A DNA stretch of 45,377 bases from JBJKSO01 sp046703825 (GTDB lineage: Bacteria; Chloroflexota; Dormibacteria; Aeolococcales; Bog-877). Of this stretch, positions 1-8,442 are shown piece after piece. Every line of letters begins with the position of its first letter. Within the stretch, counting starts at the first letter, position 1. The stretch covers positions 1-45,377 of the forward strand of contig JBJKSO010000071.1 in NCBI GenBank assembly GCA_046703825.1, given 5' to 3'. Under the pieces are notes generated by a model. The model saw only the letters and a list, made by a program, of their open reading frames with translations. It was not told the DNA's origin and did not search any database. Made by a program: the position numbers and the translations under genes.

Positions 1-501
1 ACCCAGGACCGGCCGTACTCGCTCTCGCCAGCAAGCCTGGCCCAGGTTCCGCCCGGCACCCGGCTGCTGCTGCCGTCGCCCAACGGCTCCAACATCTCGG
101 CGGCCCTCGCCGGCTCCCCGGTGGTGCTGGCCGGCTGCCTCCGCAACGCCGCGGCGGTGGCCAGGTACGCTCGCCGCGCCGGGCGGGTCATCTCGGTGAT
201 CGCGGCGGGGGAGACCTGGCCGGACGGCAGCGTTGACCTGGCCATCGAGGACCTGATCGGCGCCGGGGCGGTGATCGACGGCCTGCGGCGCCGACGCCGG
301 TCCCCCGAGGCCGAGACCGCTCTGGCCGCCTTCCAACGGGCGCGCCGTCGGGGTCTGCGGCGGACGCTGGCCGAGTGCGTCTCCGGACGCGAGCAGTCCG
401 GCAAGGGATATGCCCACGAGGTGGACTGGGTTGCACCGCTCAACGTCTCGGCGGCGGTCCCGCTGCTGCGCCAGGGCGAGTACGTCGCCGCGGACCGCTA
501 G
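1..501 (+). CDS. comB: 2-phosphosulfolactate phosphatase (ComB family), 5'-truncated by the window
   Basis: The reading frame is open from base 1 and ends at 501, giving the last 166 residues; the start lies outside the window. The motifs SPNGSN near the visible start, AGCLRNA, an AGE-W-DGS block and AIEDLIGAGA match my memory of the ComB family, which hydrolyses 2-phosphosulfolactate to sulfolactate in coenzyme M or sulfolactate metabolism. In bacteria without coenzyme M the physiological role is often unclear. It is followed by a 102-base gap and a carboxymuconolactone decarboxylase-like gene, with no evident functional link. The family call is fairly secure from motif order; the substrate is inferred from the family only. 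Confidence 0.8.
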   Translation, partial: TQDRPYSLSPASLAQVPPGTRLLLPSPNGSNISAALAGSPVVLAGCLRNAAAVARYARRAGRVISVIAAGETWPDGSVDLAIEDLIGAGAVIDGLRRRRRSPEAETALAAFQRARRRGLRRTLAECVSGREQSGKGYAHEVDWVAPLNVSAAVPLLRQGEYVAADR

Positions 502-603
502 CGGACGGCGGGGGGGCGCGGTCGGCATCATGGAGGGGGCCAGCACCCGGCTGGCAGCGGTGAACTGCCCGGTCGAGCGTGGACCGGGCATCCGGAGGGC
601 CAC

Positions 604-975
604 ATGAGCGACTACCGAAAGGTGCAAGAGGATCTGCTCGCACCGATCGCTGCACTGAGAACCCTGATCCCCGACGTGTGGGCGGGATACGTGGCCACCC
701 ACCGGGCGGTGGTGGCGGACGGCGCGCTGAGCGCCAAGCACAAGGAGCTCACGGCACTGGCCATCTCGGTGGTGAAGCGCTGCGACGGTTGCATCGCGGC
801 TCACGCTCGCGGCGCAGCGCGGCGCGGTGCGACCGAGCAGGAAGTGGCGGAGGCCATCGGGGTCGCCCTGCTGCTGGACGGCGGTCCGGCAACCGTCTAC
901 GGCCCGAGAGCCTTCGAAGCCTTTCGCCAGTTCCTGGGCGGGGAGACTGCTCCCGCTCCGGCTCACGCCCACTGA
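604..975 (+). CDS. Carboxymuconolactone decarboxylase / AhpD-like protein
   Basis: This 123-residue protein has the small all-helical CMD/AhpD layout. The signature region around residues 55-70 carries a CDGC (CxxC) motif followed by AAHARGAARRGA, matching the redox-active CxxC and the downstream histidine of AhpD-like peroxidatic proteins. It probably acts as a small disulfide or peroxide reductase, or as an uncharacterised CMD enzyme. The ATG at 604 follows a GGAGGG-like stretch at about 594-599. The next gene, a flavoprotein of the siderophore-interacting type, begins at once, so the two are probably co-transcribed and may share a redox role. The C-terminus ends in a His/Ala/Pro-rich tail. 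The true partner and substrate cannot be read from sequence. Confidence 0.85.
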   Translation: MSDYRKVQEDLLAPIAALRTLIPDVWAGYVATHRAVVADGALSAKHKELTALAISVVKRCDGCIAAHARGAARRGATEQEVAEAIGVALLLDGGPATVYGPRAFEAFRQFLGGETAPAPAHAH

Positions 976-976
976 C

Positions 977-1708
977 TTGGCCGAGCTGCCCCCGATCTCG
1001 CCACTGCGGCTGCGGGTCCAGGCGGTCGAGGACCTGGCGCCGGACCTGCGCCAGATCACCGTCGCCAGTGAGGACCTGATCGGGTTCCACTGGCTGCCGG
1101 GCCAGGACCTGGAGCTGCACTTTCCCCTTGACGGCAGGACGGTCAGCCGCCGCTACAGCATCCGCCGCGCCGACCCCGGCGCGGGAACGCTGGACCTCTG
1201 GTTCGTCCTCCACGGTGATGGCCCGGCGGCTCGCTGGGCCAGTGGCGCCGCCGCCGGCGAGGAGCTGCCGGCGGCACGGGGTCCGCGGGGCAAGATCACC
1301 GTCGACCCGGCTGCGGACTGGCACCTCTTCATCGGGGACGAGAGCTTTCTCGGCGCGAGCTTCGCCATGCTCGAGAGCCTGGCGGGAGGCGGCGAGGCGG
1401 TAGCCGTGTACGAGCTGGGCTCGGAGCAAGCCCGGCCGCCCCTGGCGGCCGAGCCGCCGGGCAAGTTTCACTGGCTCCTGCCGCCGGGCGGTGACGGGGC
1501 GGATGGGCGGCCGGCTCTGGATTCCGCTCTGGCGCTGGCGCCGGACCGGGGAACGGGCCGCATTTACATCGCCGGTGAGGTGCGCTGGGCGTTGCGCCTG
1601 CGGGACGAGCTGCTGGCCCGGGGCCGGCCGAAGGCCACCATCACGGCCAAGGGCTACTGGAACCGCTCCAAAGCCAACCTGGACCACGGCGAACCCCGGG
1701 AGGGCTGA
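977..1708 (+). CDS. Siderophore-interacting protein (SIP)-type FAD-binding reductase
   Basis: The protein is about 243 residues. The N-terminal half is a ferredoxin-reductase-like FAD barrel, with GQDLELHFPL followed by the RRYSIR motif (RxYS-type flavin binding). The C-terminal half is SIP-like, with the 'WHLFIGDES' segment, a late 'IYIAGEVRW' block and the terminal KGYW motif typical of ViuB/SIP proteins. Such proteins reduce ferric siderophores in the cytosol using NAD(P)H. The start is uncertain. I chose the TTG at 977, just after the upstream stop, because the homologous region begins there, but no strong ribosome site is visible. Adjacency to the AhpD-like gene suggests a redox or iron-related pair. 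Confidence 0.8.
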   Translation: MAELPPISPLRLRVQAVEDLAPDLRQITVASEDLIGFHWLPGQDLELHFPLDGRTVSRRYSIRRADPGAGTLDLWFVLHGDGPAARWASGAAAGEELPAARGPRGKITVDPAADWHLFIGDESFLGASFAMLESLAGGGEAVAVYELGSEQARPPLAAEPPGKFHWLLPPGGDGADGRPALDSALALAPDRGTGRIYIAGEVRWALRLRDELLARGRPKATITAKGYWNRSKANLDHGEPREG

Positions 1709-1714
1709 GCGGCC

Positions 1715-2376
1715 TCAGCCGGGCCGCCGGTAGCGCCGGGCGTACTGCGGCGGGGCGATCCCCGGAGCGAGATCCGCGGAGTCCAGCGGCGGCCCGGCCC
1801 GGGTCTCGAGCGGTATCTCGCCGGCCCAGGTGCGCAGCTGCAGATCCGCCTCGGCGTCGACCGGGCCTCCCCGGCGCAGCTTGGCGGCTGCCGACGACAG
1901 CGGCAAGCGCAGCACCTTGGTTGAAGCCAGTTCTTTGCGGTTGGGCGGACGGGCGTCCTGCCACCGACTGGGCAGGACGTGGTCCACCAGCGCCTTGAAG
2001 GCGACCATCTTCTCCTCGGCATCGCTCACCAAAGCGGCCCGGCCGGTGACAACCACCGAGCGGTAGTTCATCGAGTGATGGAAGACCGAGCGTGCCAGCA
2101 CCAGCCCGTCCAGCAGGGTGACGGTCAGGCAGACCGGCACCCCGGACCCGGTGACGCGCAGCATGCGCGAGCCGGGGGATCCGTGGACGTAGATCAGATC
2201 GTCGCAGCGCGCGTACATGGTCGGGATCACGTAGGTCGGCCGCCGGCGACGAAGCCGAGGTGGCAGATCAGGGCCTCGTCCAGGATGGCCAGCACCGTGG
2301 CGCGGTCGTAGACCGCCCGGTCGGGGTGGCGACGCACCCGGTTGTGCTCCCCGACCGCGAACTCCTGCTCCGGCAC
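1715..2376 (-). pseudogene. Pyridoxamine 5'-phosphate oxidase-family flavin-binding protein, interrupted by a frameshift
   Basis: The downstream frame (1715-2230) encodes a flavin-nucleotide-binding split-barrel protein with an IPTMYAR start, a YVHGS motif and a later FHHSMNYRSVVV strand typical of this family. The family's N-terminal part (ILDEALICHLGFVAGG) lies immediately upstream but in another frame, beginning at a GTG near 2376. Joining them needs one extra base near 2240-2246; with it the text reads through a conserved TYVIPT segment. I therefore see one gene of about 220 codons with a single-base deletion. This is either a recent pseudogene or a sequencing or assembly error. An intact copy would be a general FMN-dependent reductase or nitroimidazole-resistance-like protein of unknown substrate. 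Confidence 0.65.
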
Positions 2377-2411
2377 GCCCGGAATCCTACGGGGCGCGGC
2401 GAGCGCGTGGC

Positions 2412-2876
2412 TCAGCGCCGGTTCTGCCGCAGGGCTTCGGCGACCTCCTCCAGCACCGGTAGGGCCTGGTCCAGCAGCTCGCGATGCTCCGCCGGCAGCT
2501 GGCCCAGCTGCTGCGACAGCGCGGTATCGCGCTGGGAACGGATCTGACCCTGCAGCCGGCGCCCTTCCGGGGTGGGGGCGATGAGCACGGCGCGGCCGTC
2601 GCCTGGATCGGACTGGCGCTCCACCAGCCCGAGCGCCTGCAGCCGGGCCACGACCCGGGAGAGCATGGTGGGGTTGAGGCTCTCGAGCGAGCAGAGGTCG
2701 GAGGGTCTCACCCGCCCCGACCGGACCACGGTCCCCAGGACCGCGACCTGGCTGGGGGTGAGCTGGCAGCTCACCGGCATCCGGCGCAACCGGCGGGAAA
2801 GCTGTCCCACCGTGACCCGAAGGCGGGCGGCAGTGTCGCCGCCGAGGGCGGCCATCGGGGTGGCTTCGCCAACCAT
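2412..2876 (-). CDS. MarR-family transcriptional regulator
   Basis: This 154-residue protein has the classical MarR winged helix. A helical N-terminus is followed by LTPSQVAVLGTVV, a recognition-helix region (SLNPTMLSRVVARLQALGLV) and a wing containing the hallmark DPGDGRAVLIAPTPEGR. It probably binds DNA as a dimer and responds to a small ligand or oxidant. It is transcribed toward the frameshifted flavin-binding gene and is divergent from the lipoprotein gene at 2976, so either neighbour could be its target. The intergenic stretch is only 99 bases. Family assignment is secure; ligand and target are unknown. Confidence 0.9.
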   Translation of the reverse strand: MVGEATPMAALGGDTAARLRVTVGQLSRRLRRMPVSCQLTPSQVAVLGTVVRSGRVRPSDLCSLESLNPTMLSRVVARLQALGLVERQSDPGDGRAVLIAPTPEGRRLQGQIRSQRDTALSQQLGQLPAEHRELLDQALPVLEEVAEALRQNRR

Positions 2877-2975
2877 GCCCTAATCTTCCCGCTTTGCCCG
2901 GACGAGTTCAGCTTTAAGTCTGGCAGAGCCGCCCCGGGCGGGTGGTCGGCGGCCGCCGAGTACCATCCAGCTCGC

Positions 2976-3956
2976 ATGGCCCCTTCCCCACAGCTGTGGC
3001 GACCCCGGTGGCTGGGCCGCTCGGGCACGCTCCTGGGGGTCGCGGTTGCCGCCTCGGTGCTGGCTGGCTGCGCGGCCTCCGCGTCCAGCCTCACGCCCTC
3101 CCAGGCCAGAAGCGTAGTGAACAGCTTTGACAAGGCCAACGCCCAGGCCAACCGGACCCTGGACACCGCCCTGCAGAACCAGGACGAGGAGGGAGTTTCC
3201 GCCCGAATCGACGATGCCTACTTCACCGCCACCCGCGACACCGGAGGCAAGTCGCTGCCCGGCTACAACCACGCTCCCAAATGGGAGGTTACGGTCGGCG
3301 TTGGCAAGCAGGCGAGTCAGTTCTTCACCCTGGTGCGGACCAAGGGCCACCCCAACCAGACGCTCCTGTTCGTGTTCGCCGACAGCGCGGCCGGCTGGAA
3401 GCTGCGCTACGAGGTCCAGGTGGGCCGGGTCTCGATCCCGAGCTTCTCCAGCGGCGGCCGGGCAAAGCTGGTCTCACCCGATCGCAGCGCCCTGGCGGCC
3501 TTGACCGCGTACTGGAACGACTACCGCAGCACCAAGCCGGGAAGCCACGGGTTCGCTCCCGGACCCCTCACCAGCCGGCGGGTGGCTTCGCTGCACAGCT
3601 CGGTGGCCCAAGAGCGCGCCCAGGGCGGCGTCGTCGGCTACAGCTTCGCCGCCAACCCGAGCCAACCGGTCGCGGTGGCGGCGGGGGCCGGCCAGATCGT
3701 GTTGGGCGCCGTCGACGAGAGCAACAGCTTCCACCCGGTCCGGGCGGCCAGCTGCACCGTGCAGAACGGGGCGCGCACCGTCTGGAACCCGCTGGTCAAG
3801 CCCGGCTCCTACGGCAGCGTCACCCTCAGGGTGATCGCCGAGGTGGCGATCTACGTGCCCAGGAGCGGCCCCAAGCGGGTGCTGGGGGAGTACCCGGGAG
3901 TGGTCGCGGCCCACACCTCCCCCTGCACCAAGCCCAAGCAGTCCACGCCGGAGTAG
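2976..3956 (+). CDS. Predicted secreted lipoprotein, unknown function
   Basis: The 326-residue product starts at the ATG at 2976, because that places a normal lipoprotein signal at the N-terminus: Arg-rich residues, a hydrophobic run (LLGVAVAASV) and an LAGC lipobox with the acylated Cys near residue 32. The frame is open further upstream, but that extension overlaps the divergent MarR gene and is not protein-like. The mature part has no motif I recognise. It is polar, with Ser/Thr-rich segments and two further cysteines near the C-terminal half (AASCTVQN and SPCTK) that could form a disulfide. The product is probably anchored outside the membrane. Function is not assignable from sequence. 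Confidence 0.75.
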   Translation: MAPSPQLWRPRWLGRSGTLLGVAVAASVLAGCAASASSLTPSQARSVVNSFDKANAQANRTLDTALQNQDEEGVSARIDDAYFTATRDTGGKSLPGYNHAPKWEVTVGVGKQASQFFTLVRTKGHPNQTLLFVFADSAAGWKLRYEVQVGRVSIPSFSSGGRAKLVSPDRSALAALTAYWNDYRSTKPGSHGFAPGPLTSRRVASLHSSVAQERAQGGVVGYSFAANPSQPVAVAAGAGQIVLGAVDESNSFHPVRAASCTVQNGARTVWNPLVKPGSYGSVTLRVIAEVAIYVPRSGPKRVLGEYPGVVAAHTSPCTKPKQSTPE

Positions 3957-3998
3957 AGCGCCGCCCGAGCAGGTGCGCTTGTGCGCAGGTGCAAGCGG

Positions 3999-4017
3999 CC
4001 GAGCAAGGGTGGCTCGG
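3999..4017. terminator. Weak hairpin between convergent genes
   Basis: A perfect 6-bp stem (CCGAGC with GCTCGG, loop of 7) lies 40 bases after the lipoprotein stop and is followed by a short GGAAAATTCT stretch without a real T-run. It may help termination between the convergent lipoprotein and tatC genes. The rest of the 254-base gap (3957-4210) shows nothing I can name. Confidence 0.3.
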
Positions 4018-4210
4018 GGAAAATTCTGAGCCCGGCCCGCCGTCGAGCGACGGCACCGCACCCGCAGTCCACCTTCGAAGTCTCGCCGCTACAGGCGTTC
4101 GGGGCGGCGCGGAACCACTTCAGCACTTGGAGGTGCCACAGCCAGTGACGCCCAGGTGCCGCCGGCGCCCGCAGCTGCGCCACTCCGGGTCTGGGGTGTA
4201 TGACAACGGA

Positions 4211-5011
4211 TCAGCGCCGCAGGCCGTGTCGGACCACGAGGACGCTCACCTCAAACAGCCCAACCAGCGCTACTGAAAGGAAGGTTGGGGTGAACGGGTC
4301 CGCTCCCGGGGTGATGATCAACGACGCGGCGACGATTCCAAAATAGAAGCGGAGTCGCCAATGCCGGAGCTGTGCGCTGGTGACTAACCCAAACGCACCC
4401 AGCAGGCTGAGGGCCACCGGCAGCTCAAAGGCAATGCCAAAGATGACGATGATCAGGCCAAAAAAGGTGAGATAGGAACCCAGGTCTGGCAGGTAGACGG
4501 CGTTGCTGCCGAGGAAGGTGCTGAGGAAGGTGAGCCCCACCGGCATGACGAAGTAGGCAAAGCTCGACCCGAGAGCGAAGCAGATGAGACTGCCGGCGAT
4601 GAAGGGGCCGATCAGGCGGCGCTCGCGCCGTAACAGCCCCGGCGCGACGAAAGCCCATACCTGCCAGGCGATGATCGGAAACGAAGCTACGATGCCGGCG
4701 GCCGCGGCCACCTTGAACGGGATGGAAAGGCCTTCGATTGGGCTGGTGACGACGACGTGGCTGCCAAACGGGTCCGACTTCCGGTGCGCCAGGGCCAGTT
4801 CCAGAGGCCGTTCCAAAAGATGAATGAGCTCGTGGTTGAAGACAAATGCGAGTCCGGTGAGCAAGGCCCAGGCCGCCAGGCAAATCAGGACCCCCTTGCG
4901 CAGGTCCTCAAGGTGCTCGACCAGGGTCATGGTCCGGTCCGGCCAGTCAGGTGCCCGAGCACCACGGAGGTGCTCGGGCGCCTGCAGCCCGCTCAGCTGT
5001 TCAACGGCCAC
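4211..5011 (-). CDS. tatC: Sec-independent protein translocase TatC
   Basis: TatC is the polytopic receptor of the twin-arginine translocase. The TatC N-terminal signature (MTLVEHLEDLRKG) is followed by six hydrophobic segments, with the conserved SPIEG motif, the APGLL-RERR loop and the FELPVAL helix. The protein is 266 residues from a GTG at 5011; an internal ATG at 4930 would give a 239-residue protein beginning exactly at the family signature. tatA lies 13 bases upstream on the same strand, and a Tat-signal protein is encoded further upstream in the same run. No tatB is seen, which is common where TatA is bifunctional. Confidence 0.95.
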   Translation of the reverse strand: MAVEQLSGLQAPEHLRGARAPDWPDRTMTLVEHLEDLRKGVLICLAAWALLTGLAFVFNHELIHLLERPLELALAHRKSDPFGSHVVVTSPIEGLSIPFKVAAAAGIVASFPIIAWQVWAFVAPGLLRRERRLIGPFIAGSLICFALGSSFAYFVMPVGLTFLSTFLGSNAVYLPDLGSYLTFFGLIIVIFGIAFELPVALSLLGAFGLVTSAQLRHWRLRFYFGIVAASLIITPGADPFTPTFLSVALVGLFEVSVLVVRHGLRR

Positions 5012-5024
5012 GGAAGATTGCCCC

Positions 5025-5324
5025 TCAGGACCGGCTCGGTAGGGACCCTGGTACGGCTACCGTCTCCGTGGCTGAGCTTGACCCGTTCTGGGGAGGCGTA
5101 GGTACGGCAGCTGGGCGATCATCCTCGTTGTGGTTCGGGACTGACTTGGCGAGCTCCGCAGTCGCGGAGTGCAGCTCTTGGGCGGCGTGAGCGCTGGCTC
5201 CCCGAAACTCTTGTATGGCGCGTCCCACACTGTGTCCTAGCTCGGGCAGGCGCTTTGGGCCAAAGATCACCAGCGCCAGCAACAGCACTAGTCCGAGAAG
5301 CACGACGTGGGTTGGTGCGAGCAT
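5025..5324 (-). CDS. tatA: Twin-arginine translocase subunit TatA
   Basis: The 99-residue protein has one N-terminal transmembrane helix, then the TatA hinge FGPKRLPELG and an amphipathic helix (GRAIQEFRG), ending in a polar tail. TatA oligomers form the export pathway with TatC. I start at the ATG at 5324, which has a strong GGAGGAG site a few bases upstream; longer readings add an unrelated N-terminus. It sits between the conserved hypothetical ending at 5327 and tatC, so it is very likely co-transcribed with both. Confidence 0.95.
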   Translation of the reverse strand: MLAPTHVVLLGLVLLLALVIFGPKRLPELGHSVGRAIQEFRGASAHAAQELHSATAELAKSVPNHNEDDRPAAVPTPPQNGSSSATETVAVPGSLPSRS

Positions 5325-5326
5325 GT

Positions 5327-5728
5327 CTATCTCCTCCGAGAAATCTGCCGTTGTTTCCTTTGAACCCGTAAAGCGGATCCGCTTTCCCATCCCCCCGGCC
5401 ACTTCACCTGCTCGACCGTTGCCTCTTCGATGGTCACGGACAGGATCGGCCCTAGGGATGGCTGCCCGCGATCCCAGATCTGATGGTCGCCCACAGATAG
5501 CCTTGGGAAGATGGCGGCGAACGCGGTCTTCCCTGCAACTTGTCGCGGCAGCACGCATACGTGCTGGCGGATGGGATTGGAGCGACAGTGACCGATCTCC
5601 ACTTCCCGGCCGTTCAGGGATGCGGGGGCAAAGATGATCAGAGCGCCGAACCCAGCGCCGACTTCGACCATTACCGCTCGGCTTGGACCCCGGCTGATCC
5701 GCTGCTCCGACGCGAAGGGGTCTCCCAC
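5327..5728 (-). CDS. Conserved hypothetical protein (small beta-rich, actinobacterial-type)
   Basis: The 133-residue product contains a segment resembling small proteins I recall from actinobacteria, sometimes loosely labelled phospholipase. It has an acidic GAGFGALIIFAP strand, then GREVEIG, a later VAGKTAFAAIFPRL and a terminal VEQVKWP. These look like successive beta strands with no signal peptide. I recognise no catalytic motif. It is packed between the DUF4331 gene (3 bases upstream) and tatA (2 bases downstream), so it belongs to the same transcription unit. The GTG start at 5728 is chosen from this spacing; an internal ATG 19 codons later is also possible. The last ~20 residues are Arg-rich and read through the tatA ribosome site. 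Confidence 0.6.
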   Translation of the reverse strand: MGDPFASEQRISRGPSRAVMVEVGAGFGALIIFAPASLNGREVEIGHCRSNPIRQHVCVLPRQVAGKTAFAAIFPRLSVGDHQIWDRGQPSLGPILSVTIEEATVEQVKWPGGWESGSALRVQRKQRQISRRR

Positions 5729-5731
5729 AGC

Positions 5732-7150
5732 TCAGATCCCTTTGGAGGTTGGAGTAGTGCTCGGGGTGCCAAACCCGTCATAGGGAGTTCCCAGGTATGG
5801 GAAGGCGTTTAGGTAAGTGAGCCCGATGGCGGAGAGGGACGCCGGGGTGCCCTTGCTCGGGTCGGTGACGTCGTAGATCAGGGAGGCAGCGCCGTCGGGC
5901 TTGTAGCTCTTGTCGATCAGCGCATATGTGGCCCCTGCCACTGCGCGAAGCTCAATCGATGTCACATCGTCGAAAACCCTGCGCCCGTTGGGGAATCCCG
6001 CAGCGTCGTTGCCAAGCAGACCAAGCAGACTGGGGCTGGAGGAGGGAGGTACGGCCATATTCAGCCGGAGCATGTCCGCGTGGACCTTTCCAGTGTAGTT
6101 CTGGAATCCCGGGATCACGCCGGACGGTATCCCAGTCAGAAGTATGGCCACTAGGTCCGCTCGGGCCGTCCCCTGAGCGTCGAGGGCCTTCAGGTTGGGG
6201 AAGGCGGCGGGGTAGAGGACCGGCAGTAGCGCCGCCAGTTCCGGGTGCTCGTAGCTGGCCAGGAAGCGGTTCTCTGCGGACGGCGGCAGAGCGTTCCAGC
6301 CATCCTTCTCACCCATCGGGATGATGACCTCGTTGATGAGCGGATTCCCCAGGCGTGAAACCTGCACGAAGGGACCGACTCTGGAGGTAGTGCCATTACC
6401 ATGCAGATTCACCTTCTGGCGCTTCGCAGCTGCCCAGACCCCGATCACAGAGCTGGGATCCGCGGCGCTGGACGCGCTACCGCCTCCTCTGGTCAGCGCC
6501 GACTTGGCCACCTGGATGGCGATCGAGTGGACGTTGACTCCGGCGGTCGCGTTGACCCCTGGAGCAGCCGGTCGCGGTCCGATGTGCAACGACTGGAACG
6601 GCCGCAAGTCGCCCAGATCAAAGATTGCCCCCAAATCGACGTAGAAGCCCTCCGCGCGCTGCCCCGCGAACACCTGCCCACCTCCGGGCAGCGGGTGCAC
6701 CGCCGCGGAGGCCAGGCCGGCGTAGTTGGGGGTGGAGAGGGGGCCTATGTTGCAGGGCGGGCAGGCTAGGTGGCTGGCCAGCTTCTTGGTGCCGGACCCA
6801 TCGACTCTACTGACGTCATAGAACTGGCGCCGGTTCCACGTGGAGTCGGTGAGCGAGGTTATGGTGCCAGTGTTGTAGAGGAAGGTGCTATCGGAGCGCA
6901 CTTCAGTGGTGAAGCTGAAGACGTAGCTGACGTCGGCACCGCCTTTGCCGCTGTTGTCAATATTGATCTCGTATTGAACGTCCTCGCCGAACTCGTAGAA
7001 GTTTGGGCCGCCGGCCGGATCCTCCAGCGGGATGAAGTTGGCAATCAGCGTGACCGTGTCAGGTTTGTCAGGACTGACGAACGCGTAGAGGTCGGTGTTA
7101 TCGGCTACTGGATCTTTGGATATTTCCGGCGCCTCTCGGTGCGATGACAT
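5732..7150 (-). CDS. DUF4331 family protein
   Basis: The 472-residue product begins with the DUF4331 hallmark MSSHREAPEISKDPVADNTDLYAFVSPD, here without a signal peptide. It continues with alternating beta-rich segments (for example LIANFIPLEDPAGGPNFYEF) and an NGRRVFDDV block near the C-terminus, also usual for the family. DUF4331 proteins are widespread, often near sigma or anti-sigma genes, and have no settled biochemical function; metal or cofactor binding has been suggested only by analogy. It follows a small Tat-signal protein after 33 bases and precedes the conserved hypothetical and tatAC. Whether it is exported cannot be decided here. Confidence 0.9.
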   Translation of the reverse strand: MSSHREAPEISKDPVADNTDLYAFVSPDKPDTVTLIANFIPLEDPAGGPNFYEFGEDVQYEINIDNSGKGGADVSYVFSFTTEVRSDSTFLYNTGTITSLTDSTWNRRQFYDVSRVDGSGTKKLASHLACPPCNIGPLSTPNYAGLASAAVHPLPGGGQVFAGQRAEGFYVDLGAIFDLGDLRPFQSLHIGPRPAAPGVNATAGVNVHSIAIQVAKSALTRGGGSASSAADPSSVIGVWAAAKRQKVNLHGNGTTSRVGPFVQVSRLGNPLINEVIIPMGEKDGWNALPPSAENRFLASYEHPELAALLPVLYPAAFPNLKALDAQGTARADLVAILLTGIPSGVIPGFQNYTGKVHADMLRLNMAVPPSSSPSLLGLLGNDAAGFPNGRRVFDDVTSIELRAVAGATYALIDKSYKPDGAASLIYDVTDPSKGTPASLSAIGLTYLNAFPYLGTPYDGFGTPSTTPTSKGI

Positions 7151-7183
7151 GTTCTACCTCACAATTGACTTGAAGCCGCAGTC

Positions 7184-7468
7184 CTATTGCGCAGCGCCGA
7201 GCAGCTGGCGGGCAATCTCTTGGTTCCTGTATTGCACCTCGCGCTTCCCCATCATCAGCGTCATGGCACCTGTGCTGGCATCATCGATGTGGGCGACTAG
7301 TGGCCCTTCCTGGTCCAGTTTCGCGGTCCGTGCTGAAGCGTCGGGTGCGGTAGGTGTAGCAGTGTTGCCGGAACGCAAGAAGCCAGGCACGGCTACCGCC
7401 ACTCCCACTGCTGCTGTGCTCAGCGATGCGTGACGCAGAAAGTCGCGGCGCGACACTCGACTCATCAT
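7184..7468 (-). CDS. Small exported protein with twin-arginine signal peptide
   Basis: The 94-residue product starts with a clear Tat signal: SRRDFLRHASL followed by a hydrophobic, Ala/Val-rich stretch ending near residue 30. The mature part is about 60 polar residues with the phrase DDASTGAMTLMMGKREVQYRN, which resembles no family I can name. Its position between the anti-sigma factor and the DUF4331 gene, with tatA and tatC further along on the same strand, suggests that its export machinery is encoded with it. It may be a partner of the DUF4331 protein; that is inference only. Confidence 0.8.
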   Translation of the reverse strand: MMSRVSRRDFLRHASLSTAAVGVAVAVPGFLRSGNTATPTAPDASARTAKLDQEGPLVAHIDDASTGAMTLMMGKREVQYRNQEIARQLLGAAQ

Positions 7469-7632
7469 CTTCTCCTAGGTCTCATCGGCTGCTTGACGAG
7501 TGGCCGCTGGTGCATGGCCGCGACGGCGTCGTCTCCTACCAGACCGGTGCGTCGATCCATGTCATGCGGTACGCCGACCGCGGGGGAACGGATCACATCC
7601 CGCCCGGTTAACTCCGGCTGGGGTCGCCGCCT

Positions 7633-8442
7633 CTACGCCAAGGGGGCGGTAAGGATGACAGGGCCTTGGGGGGCGGAGTCCCCCGCCCGCGGTTCGCGGG
7701 TGATCGCAGCCCGGCTGAACCCTGCCGGGCTGCGACCGATGCGAAACGCGCCCGGGCGGGCCACCTGCCCGATGAGGAAAGGCCGCAGAGAGCCCGATTG
7801 CAATCCCATGTACCACAGGGCGTAGACCCGGCCGTGGTGGAGCGCTGGCACTCTGGTCAGCAGCAGGTAGGTGACACCACTCTTGGGGTCGGTGATCAGA
7901 GCACCGCGGGCGCTGGCTCCCGGGTTGTGGCTCAGGTTGATCACGGTGGAATTTCCCTGGGCTATGAGCCTCTCTACGGGACGCAGTCCAGCGGCCCGCA
8001 GCCCGACGACGGCGGGCGGCCGCGCGAAGTGTTCCGCGAGTCCCCAACCACCGCCCGCCAGTGCCAGCAGCGCGGCGGCGGCGGCAGCCAGCCAGGGCGA
8101 CCATCTAGCGCTGCGTCGAACGCTCTTCAGGCGGTCGGGGAGGGCACGCGGCATCTCGGTGTAGCCAGATGGTGGCGCTCCCGGGGATTGCTCCAGCCGA
8201 GCCTGAGCCAGGAGGCGCTGGCGCAACTCGGGTGGCGGAGCTACCTCTGGAGCGGCCTCCGCGAGCGCGTTCGCGGTCGCCGCCAGCTCGGCAGCCTTTG
8301 CCTGACAGGTGGTGCAAGTGGCCAAGTGCGCGCGGACCTGCACGTGCTCCTCCGGGTCGAGTGCGTCGAGGACGTAGCCGGCGAGCAGCTCGTCGGTCTC
8401 GGTGCAGCCAATCTCTCGCTCGCGCCCAGTCCGCCGGTTCAC
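7633..8442 (-). CDS. RskA-like anti-sigma factor with zinc-finger N-terminus
   Basis: The 269-residue protein has an N-terminal anti-sigma zinc-finger region ending in HLATCTTC (HxxxCxxC), a linker, one transmembrane helix near residues 118-135 (Ala/Leu-rich) and an extracytoplasmic RskA domain containing the GVTYLLLTRVPAL and RVYALWYMG strands. Anti-sigma factors of this type hold an ECF sigma factor inactive at the membrane until proteolysis or redox change releases it. The gene start overlaps the end of the sigma gene by 4 bases, the standard arrangement for a cognate pair. The zinc-finger cysteines make redox sensing possible but unproven. Confidence 0.92.
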   Translation of the reverse strand: MNRRTGREREIGCTETDELLAGYVLDALDPEEHVQVRAHLATCTTCQAKAAELAATANALAEAAPEVAPPPELRQRLLAQARLEQSPGAPPSGYTEMPRALPDRLKSVRRSARWSPWLAAAAAALLALAGGGWGLAEHFARPPAVVGLRAAGLRPVERLIAQGNSTVINLSHNPGASARGALITDPKSGVTYLLLTRVPALHHGRVYALWYMGLQSGSLRPFLIGQVARPGAFRIGRSPAGFSRAAITREPRAGDSAPQGPVILTAPLA

